From NCBI GenBank assembly GCA_018265615.1, contig JABLYX010000033.1, positions 1 to 52,175 of the forward strand: 52,175 nucleotides of DNA, read 5' to 3'. Source of the DNA: Lentisphaeria bacterium. GTDB taxonomy: Bacteria > Verrucomicrobiota > Lentisphaeria > Victivallales > Victivallaceae. Under the pieces are notes generated by a model, which saw only the letters and a list, made by a program, of their open reading frames with translations, searched no databases and was not told the DNA's origin. This document shows, piece by piece, positions 41,948 through 50,445 of this stretch (its first letter is position 1; the number at the start of each line of letters is the position of its first letter). The position numbers were made by a program, and so were the translations under genes.

Positions 41948-44671
41948 TTACTTCACTCCGACATTCATGACCGAGTCCGCGATCCGGCCGAGGCGGCCGG
42001 ATTGCACGATGCTGCGGATTTTTGCCTTTTCCGCGGGCCTGTCCGGCGTGACCCGGAAAGTCGCGGCGATCTCCTTCTCCGCTCCGGCGGCCGTTCCGAA
42101 ACGGACGGACGCGGGTTCGCAACGCCACCCCTCCGGCAGCGCGAGTGAAACGGTTCCGCTTTCGGCCTTTTCTCCGAGGTTGGTCAGCCGGACATGGACC
42201 GGATACGGCTTCCCGGCTTCGAGTCCGGCCGAAAGGTTCGCCTGGTCGAAGACGGATTTCCGGACCGGATGCTTCTTTTCGGCCGGGAGCACGGCCTGGA
42301 TCAGCGTTTTCCAGCGGTCATTTTTTGAAAAAGTTTCCGGAAAGATCCGCAGGCTGAATTGTTCCGCTTCGCCGAGCAGCGCCGGATCGGCCCCGAAGAC
42401 GAACTGCGGATAATCGTCGAGCGCGAGCGTGAGACAGCCGTCGTCCGTGGCGACCTTGCGGCGGTTGCCCATGAGGTCGGCGACTTCGACCTCCGGGACG
42501 CCGACCCGGAAGCGGACCGGCAGCGGCTCCGGCGGTTCCGCTGCCGGAAAACCGTTCCACAGCAGCGAGGCGCCGGGTTTTTGGCCCTGCCACGCCGGAG
42601 CGTCGATCGGGGCGTCCACGAGCTTCTGGCGGTAGAGCGTGGCCCAGCAGGCGAGCAGCGGCTTGGCGTCCGGCGTCCGGAAGGCGCGGATATAAACATA
42701 TGGCTTGAGCTCCGGGTTCCGGTCGTTTTCCGTATAATCGCGGTCGGCGCCGAGCAGCTCCTTTTCAAGCCCCGGCGTGGCCTGTCCGAACCAGGAACGG
42801 CTGAATGCCTCATCCCGGTCCATTGCGTTCGACACGCGCCCCGGCGACAGGAGCTCCCCTGCATATTTCGCGCCGTCGAGCATGCGGGTCATCGCGGCGT
42901 AGGCCGGGTAGGCCGGCAGCGGCTGGCCGTACTCGGTGATGCCGAATCCGCCGTAGCTGTCCACCGTGAACCACATTTTGTTCGACACGCCGTAGGCGAG
43001 GCATTGCAGATAGCTGCGGACCATGAAGGCCGCCGCGATGCTGCTGTCGGAGACGGAACGCAGCGGATACTTCTCGACCCGGCGGTCCGGGAAGCGGGTC
43101 AGATAGCCGTTCTCACTGTCGTAGACCGGTTTTTCGCCGTATTTGTCCATGAGATCGCGCAGCAGGGTGACGCGGTCGTGCAGCCAGAATTCGCGGGTCA
43201 TCGTGTTGTTGACCTCCGGGGCGCGCGGAAAACAGTGCAGATGGACGAAGAGCGCGTCGAAGTAGTCCCATGCGCCGTTCTCCTGCAGCTCCTCGAACCA
43301 GTGGAGGTCGATTCCGGCGGTTCCGGTCGAACCGACCTGCAGCGCCGGGTCGTGCAGTTTGGTTCTGACATATTCGATTTTCAACTCCTCCGCGTAGTCG
43401 GCCGGGAGCCGCCGGATGTTTGCCTCGTTCGACGATTCGGTCAGGCGGAAGGTTCCGGCCGGGTAGTGCCAGCTTTCGGAGGTGAGCGGCACCGGCTCGA
43501 TGCCGCGGGCGGTCTGTTCGCGCAGCACGAAAGCGGCTTCGTCCGGCGCGTATTCCGGTCCGGAGGGGAGAGCGCTCCCTTCCCGGACGATCGGGTAGGC
43601 GCGGCGGATCGTGCTCATGCCGATCCAGTGCATGAGGTCGAGTTTCTCGACGGTCTTGCGGTTCCACGGGTAGATGATGCCGCCGAAGATCGACCCCCTG
43701 CCGAATTTCCGTCCTTCCGGCGGCAGGGCGCAGCAGCTGCGGCGGAGCGGCGTACAGCCCGGCAGGTTGAATTCAAGCTCAAACCAGCCATACCGGCCGG
43801 CCGGGAGCGGAACCGCCTGCGAAGCGGTTTTCCCCGGAGCCGCTTCAACCCGGAGCTTCCTCGTTTCAAGAGTCCGGCCGTGATGGTCGCGGATGATCAG
43901 CTGCGCCTCGCGGTCGAGCGGTTCGGCCGAACGGTTCAGCACTTTCAGCTCCGCTGTGCGTTCGTCTTTGTCCAGCAGGACATTGCAGTAGCGCCTGAAA
44001 TCGAGACGGGCCTCGTACGGCTCCTTCGACAGGCGGCTGAATTTGGGAATCCGGCCGGAGTACGGTTCCAGCGTGATTTCGAGCCGGAACGACCGTTCTT
44101 CGCCTGTTCCGGTCCAGATCTGCGCGCCCGTGCTGTTCTTTTCCCTGCGGTTGTAGAAGAGCCGGAGCTGCGGCGAGGATTCGAGCCGGATGCCGCTCCG
44201 GCCGCCTTCCGGGCCGTTGTCGGTGGCCGTTCCGAGCAGCCGGAGCTCTTCCGCCGGATAACGGAACAGGATCCGGCGGTGGAAGAATTTGTCGGTGTTG
44301 CCGCGGAAGCTCCCTTCGAAATTGACCCGGATGTAGTCCGGATACGCTTCGAGCGTGCCGCCGAGCCTGATCAGCTTCGCATCGGAGCCGGTGAAGCGGT
44401 ACTCGAAGCGGTAGAGCGCGGATTCCGGCGTCTGCTTCACGCACTCCGCCCGGAATCCGGCGGAGCGGAAGAAGGTTTTCCAATCCTTGTCCGTCGCGTC
44501 GAAGCCGATGCCGGAGAGAAACGGGGTGAACGCGCCGTCCTCCTGTTTTACCGAAACGGCGATGCCGTCTCTGCAGTCGAGAATGTAATTGCCGCCGTGA
44601 AACGGCCTGAGTTCGGCCCCGCCGCAGCAGACGGCAAGGCACAAGGCGAGCATGATCCAGTATTTTTTCAT
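41948..44671 (-). CDS. Secreted glycoside hydrolase-like protein (cassette C)
   Basis: 907 residues with a signal peptide (about 1-19). The N-terminal about 330 residues are beta-rich domains. The middle (about 330-620) looks like a clan-A TIM barrel, with FGGIIYPWNRKTVEKLDLMH, Glu416 in TESSNEANI and Glu520 in VYDSENGYL as candidate acid/base and nucleophile. The C-terminal domains include an Ig-like fold (VHVRLTNLGEKAESGTVSL). Assignment as a glycosidase rests on this layout and on its neighbours; family and substrate are not recognised. It starts 24 bp after the pseudopilin stop, with AGGAAA upstream. Confidence 0.65.
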   Translation of the reverse strand: MKKYWIMLALCLAVCCGGAELRPFHGGNYILDCRDGIAVSVKQEDGAFTPFLSGIGFDATDKDWKTFFRSAGFRAECVKQTPESALYRFEYRFTGSDAKLIRLGGTLEAYPDYIRVNFEGSFRGNTDKFFHRRILFRYPAEELRLLGTATDNGPEGGRSGIRLESSPQLRLFYNRREKNSTGAQIWTGTGEERSFRLEITLEPYSGRIPKFSRLSKEPYEARLDFRRYCNVLLDKDERTAELKVLNRSAEPLDREAQLIIRDHHGRTLETRKLRVEAAPGKTASQAVPLPAGRYGWFELEFNLPGCTPLRRSCCALPPEGRKFGRGSIFGGIIYPWNRKTVEKLDLMHWIGMSTIRRAYPIVREGSALPSGPEYAPDEAAFVLREQTARGIEPVPLTSESWHYPAGTFRLTESSNEANIRRLPADYAEELKIEYVRTKLHDPALQVGSTGTAGIDLHWFEELQENGAWDYFDALFVHLHCFPRAPEVNNTMTREFWLHDRVTLLRDLMDKYGEKPVYDSENGYLTRFPDRRVEKYPLRSVSDSSIAAAFMVRSYLQCLAYGVSNKMWFTVDSYGGFGITEYGQPLPAYPAYAAMTRMLDGAKYAGELLSPGRVSNAMDRDEAFSRSWFGQATPGLEKELLGADRDYTENDRNPELKPYVYIRAFRTPDAKPLLACWATLYRQKLVDAPIDAPAWQGQKPGASLLWNGFPAAEPPEPLPVRFRVGVPEVEVADLMGNRRKVATDDGCLTLALDDYPQFVFGADPALLGEAEQFSLRIFPETFSKNDRWKTLIQAVLPAEKKHPVRKSVFDQANLSAGLEAGKPYPVHVRLTNLGEKAESGTVSLALPEGWRCEPASVRFGTAAGAEKEIAATFRVTPDRPAEKAKIRSIVQSGRLGRIADSVMNVGVK

Positions 44672-44695
44672 GGGATTTCCTGTGGTTGTGTAAGT

Positions 44696-45349
44696 TCAGT
44701 TGCCGAAGCACTGCCTGTCGCCGGCGAGCCAGCTCGTGTGTTTGCGGTATTCGGCATGCCCGTCGAGAAAGCCGCCGTTCGCGCCGAAGCTGTGGCGCTC
44801 CGAGAAGCTCTGGATGAGCGTCGGGCTCCAGGTGGTGACTTTCGAAGAGTAGAAGGACATTCCGCCGCGGGTGTCACCGATCAGGACCCGGGTCGAATTG
44901 TCCCGGAGCCGGGTCAGCTTGATCGAGTGGTCGTAGCTGACTCCGTAGGTCGCGCTTTCATAGATGCCGATCCGTCCGGAATCGACCTGGCCGGCCGGGC
45001 ACATGAAGACTCCGTCTTTGCATTTTCCCTCGAATTCATTCTCCCAGGTGCGCGGCGCGGGCAGGTAACCGCCCCGGATCAGGAGGCTCGTCCACCAGTT
45101 GTAGGCGCGGGACGGGTTGCTGCCGGAGAAGCTTTTGGCGAGGTTCAGCGGCGTAGTGAGGTCCTTGTTGTCTCCGGCGTACGCCAGCATGCCGGCCATG
45201 ATCTGTTTCTGGTTCGACATGCAGCTGCTCTGCTGCGCCCGGGCCCGGGCCTGATTCAAAGCCGGCAGCAGCATGGAGGCGAGAATCGCGATAATTGCAA
45301 TAACAACCAGCAGCTCGATCAGGGTAAAGATGCGTCTTACGGATTTCAT
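44696..45349 (-). CDS. Prepilin-like DUF1559-type protein (cassette C)
   Basis: 217 residues. MKSVRRI-FTLIELLVVIAII with Glu +5, ILASMLLPALNQARARAQ, the conserved CMSNQKQI, a second cysteine in FMCPAGQ, and ERHSFGANGGFLDGH with exact H-X9-DG spacing. Ile occupies the position before the predicted cleavage site. AAGGAGT precedes ATG 45349. It sits between a GntR/LacI-type regulator (23 bp) and a secreted hydrolase (24 bp). Confidence 0.88.
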   Translation of the reverse strand: MKSVRRIFTLIELLVVIAIIAILASMLLPALNQARARAQQSSCMSNQKQIMAGMLAYAGDNKDLTTPLNLAKSFSGSNPSRAYNWWTSLLIRGGYLPAPRTWENEFEGKCKDGVFMCPAGQVDSGRIGIYESATYGVSYDHSIKLTRLRDNSTRVLIGDTRGGMSFYSSKVTTWSPTLIQSFSERHSFGANGGFLDGHAEYRKHTSWLAGDRQCFGN

Positions 45350-45372
45350 AGTGACTCCTTGTTGAAGTTTAT

Positions 45373-46461
45373 TTACCGGGAAATGATGCTTTCGCGTTCA
45401 ATGATTCCGGCCGGATAGAGGCGCAGCTCCTGCCGGGGCAGTTTGCCGGCGACGATATCGAGGGCGTCGCGGCTCATGGCCGTGAAGTCGGTCTTCGTAC
45501 TGGAAATGGCCGGGATGCAGTCGTCGAGCAGCGGGTCGTTGCCGTGGGAGAACAGGCTGACTTCATCCGGCACGCGGATTCCATTCTCCCAGAGGACGCG
45601 GCGCCCGGCGATCGTGCTGCTGGCGCCGATGAAGATGAGCCCGGTGATCTGTCTTGAGCGGATCGTGTCGAGCGAGTTCCGGGTGATGCTGCGTCCCGCG
45701 TCGCAGCCGCTCTCCCACGACTTGATTGCGCAGGAGAGGACGGTGAACTCCATGTCGTGCTCCTCCGCCGCTTCGAGCGCCCCGGCGATCATCTGCTGCG
45801 GAATCGAACCGTCCGGCGCCGACCGGACGAAGCCGATGCTCCGGTGTCCTCCGGCGTGAAAGCATTCGACGCAGTTCCGGCCGTTTGCCTTCGCATCCGG
45901 CATCAGCAGCGAGACATTCCCGGGCAGGGAGTCGTAGTGGAAGTAGCTGTCGAGGATCACGGCGGGGCAGGGGAGCTCGCCGAGCAGGTCGAGCAGCTCC
46001 GGTTCGAGCCGGTCGGCCGAAGACATCAGGACGACGCCGCGCAGTTCATCCGGCTTCACCGTGTTCCGCAGCAGGCCGACCCGGTCGCTGTCGCGCTGGA
46101 GCCGGTAATTCCGGGCCGTGAAGCCGAGCTGCTGCGCGTAGGCGTTCAGTGTGTGCTCCATCTCCCAGATCGTGTTGGCGAAATAGTCGATGCTGAAAAA
46201 AACGACTTCGCCGCGGCGCTTCACCTCGGCCGGCGGCTTCACCGTGAACGGCGCGCTCCCGGAACGGCTGACGATGCCGGCGCCGCGGCGGCAGTAGAGC
46301 ACGCCTTCGCGCTCAAGATCGTGCACCGCACGGCTGACCGGAGACTGGGAGGCCCGGAACCGCTGCATGAGCTCCGCGATCGTCGGCATTCTGACCCGCG
46401 ACTCGGGCTTCAGCGCCTCCGCCTTCAAAAAGGCCTTGATTTCATCATATTTCTGCGACAT
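45373..46461 (-). CDS. GntR-type DNA-binding, LacI-type sensor hybrid regulator (cassette C)
   Basis: 362 residues. The N-terminal winged helix is of the GntR kind (about 5-68; RMPTIAELMQRFRASQSPVSRAVHDLEREGVLYCRRGAGI). It is joined to a periplasmic-binding-protein-like domain (about 80-360; VVFFSIDYFANTIWEMEH, FHAGGHRSIGFVRSAP, VSLFSHGNDPLLDD). This is the layout of the arabinose repressor AraR. It probably represses its own operon through the palindrome at 46481-46496 and is released by a sugar. First gene of the regulator-pseudopilin-hydrolase unit. Confidence 0.9.
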   Translation of the reverse strand: MSQKYDEIKAFLKAEALKPESRVRMPTIAELMQRFRASQSPVSRAVHDLEREGVLYCRRGAGIVSRSGSAPFTVKPPAEVKRRGEVVFFSIDYFANTIWEMEHTLNAYAQQLGFTARNYRLQRDSDRVGLLRNTVKPDELRGVVLMSSADRLEPELLDLLGELPCPAVILDSYFHYDSLPGNVSLLMPDAKANGRNCVECFHAGGHRSIGFVRSAPDGSIPQQMIAGALEAAEEHDMEFTVLSCAIKSWESGCDAGRSITRNSLDTIRSRQITGLIFIGASSTIAGRRVLWENGIRVPDEVSLFSHGNDPLLDDCIPAISSTKTDFTAMSRDALDIVAGKLPRQELRLYPAGIIERESIISR

Positions 46462-46480
46462 GATCCGTTTCCTGATGGTA

Positions 46481-46496
46481 ATAGTAAAAGCACTAT
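46481..46496. promoter_or_regulatory. Candidate operator of cassette C
   Basis: ATAGT-N6-ACTAT, a 16-bp inverted repeat covering about +1 to +16 of the transcript from the promoter at 46503-46531. A regulator bound here would block transcription, which suits autorepression by the adjacent gene product. Confidence 0.5.
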
Positions 46497-46502
46497 ATTG
46501 AT

Positions 46503-46531
46503 ATTATGACAAAGTCGGAACGATTTGTCAA
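46503..46531 (-). promoter_or_regulatory. Promoter of cassette C
   Basis: On the minus strand a perfect TTGACA (46531-46526), exactly 17 bp, CATAAT (46508-46503). The predicted start is near 46496, with AGGAAACGG before the ATG. Confidence 0.8.
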
Positions 46532-46743
46532 GAGGGGAAGCGGATATTTTTCCGAAATCGTGTGAAACGGTTCCGGGTACAGCGCTGACGCTTCTCCGAA
46601 ACCCCGTTGCAAAGCCGGGTTTCAAACGGATTTACGGACAAGCCGTTATTCGAACCCGGTTTGCCGGGCTCCGGCCGGGAATTGCCGGTTCAGCTTCCGG
46701 CACAGAGAAGCTTTGTGAGCGGCCGGAAAAGATCTGTGTGGAG
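46532..46743. other. Intergenic stretch without a gene
   Basis: No supported reading frame. A perfect inverted repeat GAAACCC (46598-46604) / GGGTTTC (46617-46623) with a 12-nt loop is the clearest structure. Further short CCGG-rich pairings are present, but I cannot assign a function. Confidence 0.5.
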
Positions 46744-46777
46744 AAAAAAACGGGGAGCGGTGAAGTACCGCTCCCCG
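46744..46777 (-). terminator. Intrinsic terminator of the topA-AsmA operon
   Basis: On the minus strand GGGGAGCGGT (46776-46767), loop ACTTC, ACCGCTCCCC (46761-46752), then G and seven T (46750-46744). A textbook structure 20 bp past the last stop codon. Confidence 0.95.
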
Positions 46778-46795
46778 CCGGGTGTGCCGGGTGTG

Positions 46796-47683
46796 TTACT
46801 TTTTGCTCTTGAACAGGTCTTTGACGGTGTTTTCGAGGTTCTTGCCGGCATCTTTCAGCGAGCCGCTGCCCTGCCTGAGGGAGTCGCTGAGGTTTTTACC
46901 GGCGTCCTTCAGCGTATCTCCGACTCCCTGCAGCCCGGAGTCGGAGAGCGCGGTCATGAGCGCCGCGAGCACCTTCGTCGCGAACTCGTTGACCGTTTCC
47001 CCGAAGGTCTTGCCTTCGCCCAGGTCCGTCAGCGTGATCGTCGGGATCGGCAGCGGGACGTTCGATTTCAGCAGCGCCGAGGAGACGGAAAGCTCGGTCC
47101 CTTCGATCTTCACGAGCCGGATCACGACCTTCTTCTTCGCCGCGTCGGACTTTTCCGGTTCCGCTTTCGGCTCCTCCGCCGGGGCGGACGGCTGTTTGCT
47201 GTCGCCCGAGAACGTCTCGATGTTCTTTTTGATATCGGTCAGGTTGCTGCTGCCGTCGAGCTTCAGCTCGAAGTTCACCTTCGTCCCGTTAACCAGGACC
47301 TCGTTGACTTCGATCCTGTCAGAGAACAGCGAACCGACATCCACGCCGACCTTGACCTTCGCGACCTGGAATGCATACGGTTCCAGATAACCCGGCGGAT
47401 TCGCGACTTTGAAGCCGGTCAGCTCCACGGTTCCGCCGAATGAACTCGAAAACGACTCCATTTCGACTTTTGTTCCGGTGACCGACGAACCGATGTTCAC
47501 GACCGCCGACTTGATGATCGCGTCGCGCGCGATGACCGCGGCGATGAGCAGCACGACGATGACGACCGCCGCCCAGCCGAGAATCCGCAGCCACAGCCGC
47601 TTTTTCTTTTTCGGCGCCGCGGTTTCCGCCGGTTTTGTTTTCTGCTCCGGCGTTTTCATTTCTTCCTTCTTCTCTTCACTCAT
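46796..47683 (-). CDS. AsmA-like membrane-anchored protein
   Basis: 295 residues. A charged Lys/Glu/Pro N-terminus (1-29) precedes one membrane helix (about 30-52). An AsmA-type domain follows (TGTKVEMESFSSSFGGTVELTGFKVANPPGYLEP; later GVDVGSLFSDRIEVNEVLVNG), so most of the protein is periplasmic. AsmA-like proteins are linked to outer-membrane lipid transport. The last about 45 residues repeat an amphipathic LKDAGKNL-type unit. The start overlaps the topA stop (ATGA), with GAGGAGG upstream inside topA. Confidence 0.8.
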   Translation of the reverse strand: MSEEKKEEMKTPEQKTKPAETAAPKKKKRLWLRILGWAAVVIVVLLIAAVIARDAIIKSAVVNIGSSVTGTKVEMESFSSSFGGTVELTGFKVANPPGYLEPYAFQVAKVKVGVDVGSLFSDRIEVNEVLVNGTKVNFELKLDGSSNLTDIKKNIETFSGDSKQPSAPAEEPKAEPEKSDAAKKKVVIRLVKIEGTELSVSSALLKSNVPLPIPTITLTDLGEGKTFGETVNEFATKVLAALMTALSDSGLQGVGDTLKDAGKNLSDSLRQGSGSLKDAGKNLENTVKDLFKSKK

Positions 47684-50223
47684 GGTTTGGCCTCCTCGCT
47701 CCCCGTCCCGTATTTACCCGCCATTTTCACCAGCGCCGCCACCTGCCGGTCGCTCAGGATGCGTCCGGATGCGTGCTGTTTGGCGATGGACTCATAGAAC
47801 TCCCTGTCGTCATAGGTGAACCGCCCGCGCTTGACCGGCTCGGCCCACTTCGTCACCTTCGAAAGCTGCTCGAGCAGCGGCTGGACTCGCGGATCCTGCG
47901 CCGCGGGCGCGGCCGCCGCCGGAGCGCCCTCCGGCTTCTCGCCCGCACTCTGCGCCGCCGCCCCGAGGATCGAATCGACCAGTTCCGGATTCGCGAGCTC
48001 GCCGCGGTATTTCGCCGCCATGCGGCGCAGCGCCGCGTTCTGTTTCTCCGACAGCGCCTTTCCGTCAAGCGCCTGCCGTTTCAGCGAGTTGAAGAACTTC
48101 TTGTCGTCGTAGGTGAACCGCCCCTTTTTCGTCGGCGGCTCAAAAGTCACGTTGTCGAACGCGGAGAAGAGCCCCGCGTAGTTGATCGCGGCGGCGGCGG
48201 CCTGCGACTGCTCGCGGCGCTCCTCACGCTCGGCGTGCTGTGCGGCGGCTTCATTCGCCGCCGCCTGCAGCGCCGGCGGCAGCGTGCCGATCTTCGCTTC
48301 GAGCTGATTGCGGTATTTCGCCGCGAGCGAAAGCAGCGCCTGGAACTGCCTTGCCGTGATCTTCCTGTCCTCTTCGAAGTTGTCGCGGAGAGAACGGTAG
48401 AATTTCCCGTCGTCGTAGGTGCGGCGCCCGACCTTTTCCGGCGCGGTGAATGCGACGTCGTCGAACAGCTTCAGCAGGGCTTCCGCCTCTTCCGCCGGCG
48501 GCGCGTCGCTGTTTTTCGCCTCTTCGAGCCACGGGGAGAATTTCGCGTAGAAATCGGTCATCATATCGGTCCACGAAACCTTGCCCTCTTCGATTTCGTC
48601 GAGCTCCTGCTCCATTTTCGCGGTGAAGCCGACGTCGAACAGCTCGGGGAGCCGCTCGACGAGGAAGTCGTTCACATTGAAGCCGAGTTCAGTCGGGATG
48701 AGCTTGCCCTGTTCGCGGTTCACGTATGCGCGGTCCTGGATGGTGCGCAGGATCGTCGCATAGGTCGACGGGCGGCCGATGCCGTTCTCTTCGAGCTCCT
48801 TGATGAGCGCGGCCTCGCTGTAGCGCGGCGGCGGTTCGGTGAATTTCTGCTCGGTCGCGAAATCCCGGATCGAAAGCGGGTCGCCGGTGCCGAGGCTGCC
48901 GAGCACTTCGGCTTCGCGGCTCTCATCTTTGCTCTTCTTCGCGTCTTCGTAGACCTTGCTGAAGCCTGCGAAAACCGGAACCGTCGCCGTGGCCCGGAAC
49001 GTGTAGCTGTGCGAATCGGCGCCGCCGATTACGACATCCACCGTGGTCAGGTTCTGAACCGCCGGAGCCATCTGGCTGGCGACGAACCGCCGCCAGATCA
49101 GCGTGTAGAGCCTGAGCTGCGTCGAGTCGAGGAACGGCGCCATCGCCTCCGGCGTGCGCCGCACGTCGGTCGGGCGGATCGCCTCGTGCGCTTCCTGCGC
49201 GGTTCCCTTGTTCTTGTAGAAGTTCGGTTTCGCGGGCAGGTAGTCCGCTCCGTAGCTGTCGCGGATGAACGAGAGCGCGGCCTCCTGCGCCTCGCGGGCG
49301 ATCGTGACCGAGTCGGTACGCATGTAGGTGATGAGACCGACTGCGCCGCCTTCGCCGATATCCATGCCTTCATACAGCTGCTGCGCATAACGCATCGTAT
49401 TCGTCGCGCTGTAGTGCAGCACGGTGTTCGCGGTCTGCTGCAGCGTGCTCGTGGTGAAAGGCGGCGGCGCGTAGCGCTTGCGTTCCGCCGTCGAAACCGG
49501 GCCGACGGCCGGCGGAGCCCCCGCCTTGACCGCCGCGATCAGCTTCTCGGCCTCGACTCCGGAGCCGACCTTGAAATCCTTTCCGTCGATCTTGAAGAGC
49601 CGGGTCGTGAATTCGCGCCCGTCCTCCGTGCGGAAAACGAGCGAGAAGACCCAGTACTCTTCGGGCTGGAACGCATTGATTGCGCGTTCGCGTTCGACGA
49701 CGAGCCGCAGCGCGACGGACTGCACGCGCCCCGCGCTCGAACCCTTTTCGATGCGCGACCAGAGCAGCGGGCTGACCTGGTAGCCGACGATGCGGTCAAG
49801 CACCCGGCGCGCCTGCTGCGCATCGACGAGGTTCAGGTTGATCTGGCCCCTTTCGGTCATCGCCTTTTCGATGGCGCTGCGCGTGATCTCATGGAACGTG
49901 ACGCGGTAGAGCGGGGACTTCGTGCTCTTTTCGAGCACCTCCGCGAGGTGCCACGCAATGGCCTCTCCTTCGCGGTCCGGGTCGGGTGCGAGGTAGATCT
50001 CGTCCGCTTTTTTCGCGGCGGCGCGCAGCTCTTTGACCACGGATTTGCTCCGTGCGGTATCGACGTACTGCGGCGTGAATTTATTCGCGATATCCACGCC
50101 GAGCTCGCGCTCGGGCAGGTCGCGGATGTGCCCCATCGAGGCGATGATGGTATAATCCTTCCCGAGCATCTTGCCGATGGTGCGGGCTTTGGTCGGTGAC
50201 TCGACGATCAACAGTTTGGACAT
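47680..50223 (-). CDS. topA: DNA topoisomerase I with novel C-terminal repeats
   Basis: 847 residues. Type IA core: Toprim (LLIVESPTKARTI with Glu8; DPDREGEAIAWH), LDRIVGYQVSPLLW, the active-site Tyr300 in GLITYMRTDS, then AHEAIRPTD and GIGRPSTYATIL. It relaxes negative supercoils. The core ends at about 565. The usual C-terminal four-cysteine zinc ribbons are absent and the protein contains no cysteine at all. In their place are three copies of a unit with GR(R/F)TYDD at 599, 701 and 800, each followed by F(Y/F)xS(L/I) and, about 15 residues later, (I/L)(T/S)x(R/K)Q...A(A/G)KY. Alanine- and glutamate-rich linkers join them. ATG 50223 gives the canonical MSKLLIVESPTKA start. Confidence 0.95.
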   Translation of the reverse strand: MSKLLIVESPTKARTIGKMLGKDYTIIASMGHIRDLPERELGVDIANKFTPQYVDTARSKSVVKELRAAAKKADEIYLAPDPDREGEAIAWHLAEVLEKSTKSPLYRVTFHEITRSAIEKAMTERGQINLNLVDAQQARRVLDRIVGYQVSPLLWSRIEKGSSAGRVQSVALRLVVERERAINAFQPEEYWVFSLVFRTEDGREFTTRLFKIDGKDFKVGSGVEAEKLIAAVKAGAPPAVGPVSTAERKRYAPPPFTTSTLQQTANTVLHYSATNTMRYAQQLYEGMDIGEGGAVGLITYMRTDSVTIAREAQEAALSFIRDSYGADYLPAKPNFYKNKGTAQEAHEAIRPTDVRRTPEAMAPFLDSTQLRLYTLIWRRFVASQMAPAVQNLTTVDVVIGGADSHSYTFRATATVPVFAGFSKVYEDAKKSKDESREAEVLGSLGTGDPLSIRDFATEQKFTEPPPRYSEAALIKELEENGIGRPSTYATILRTIQDRAYVNREQGKLIPTELGFNVNDFLVERLPELFDVGFTAKMEQELDEIEEGKVSWTDMMTDFYAKFSPWLEEAKNSDAPPAEEAEALLKLFDDVAFTAPEKVGRRTYDDGKFYRSLRDNFEEDRKITARQFQALLSLAAKYRNQLEAKIGTLPPALQAAANEAAAQHAEREERREQSQAAAAAINYAGLFSAFDNVTFEPPTKKGRFTYDDKKFFNSLKRQALDGKALSEKQNAALRRMAAKYRGELANPELVDSILGAAAQSAGEKPEGAPAAAAPAAQDPRVQPLLEQLSKVTKWAEPVKRGRFTYDDREFYESIAKQHASGRILSDRQVAALVKMAGKYGTGSEEAKP

Positions 50224-50300
50224 GGTATCGGTAATCTCCTGAAACGTTCGAAAAGCTGCAATTATCCTCTCGTGCGCACATACGCACATGTGTATATAGT

Positions 50301-50330
50301 ACATTACTCCCGCGAGGGCGGAGTTGTCAA
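50301..50330 (-). promoter_or_regulatory. Candidate promoter of topA
   Basis: On the minus strand a perfect TTGACA (50330-50325), 18 bp, TAATGT (50306-50301). The -10 is poor; TACTAT a few bases on is an alternative at longer spacing. The leader of about 70 nt contains the inverted repeat GTGCG-N6-CGCAC (50272-50287). Confidence 0.4.
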
Positions 50331-50370
50331 GCCGCCGTGTTAAAAAATGATGATTTAACTCGGAATCAGG

Positions 50371-50400
50371 TTGGAAATTTCGGGGCGGACGGTGCATATT
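50371..50400 (+). promoter_or_regulatory. Candidate promoter of gnd
   Basis: TTGGAA (50371-50376), 18 bp, CATATT (50395-50400). It resembles the gltA promoter (TTGAAA, 17 bp, CATATT). The match is weak. Confidence 0.35.
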
Positions 50401-50445
50401 ACAATAGATTATCCGGGTGGACGGGTGACGGAAGAGGAGGAGATG

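Noticed and set aside
42359..45418. Plus-strand frame of 1019 codons opposite cassette C
   Set aside because: Antisense to a secreted hydrolase and a pseudopilin with clear motifs; no motif of its own.
47635..50199. Plus-strand frame of 854 codons opposite topA
   Set aside because: Arg-rich shadow of topoisomerase I.
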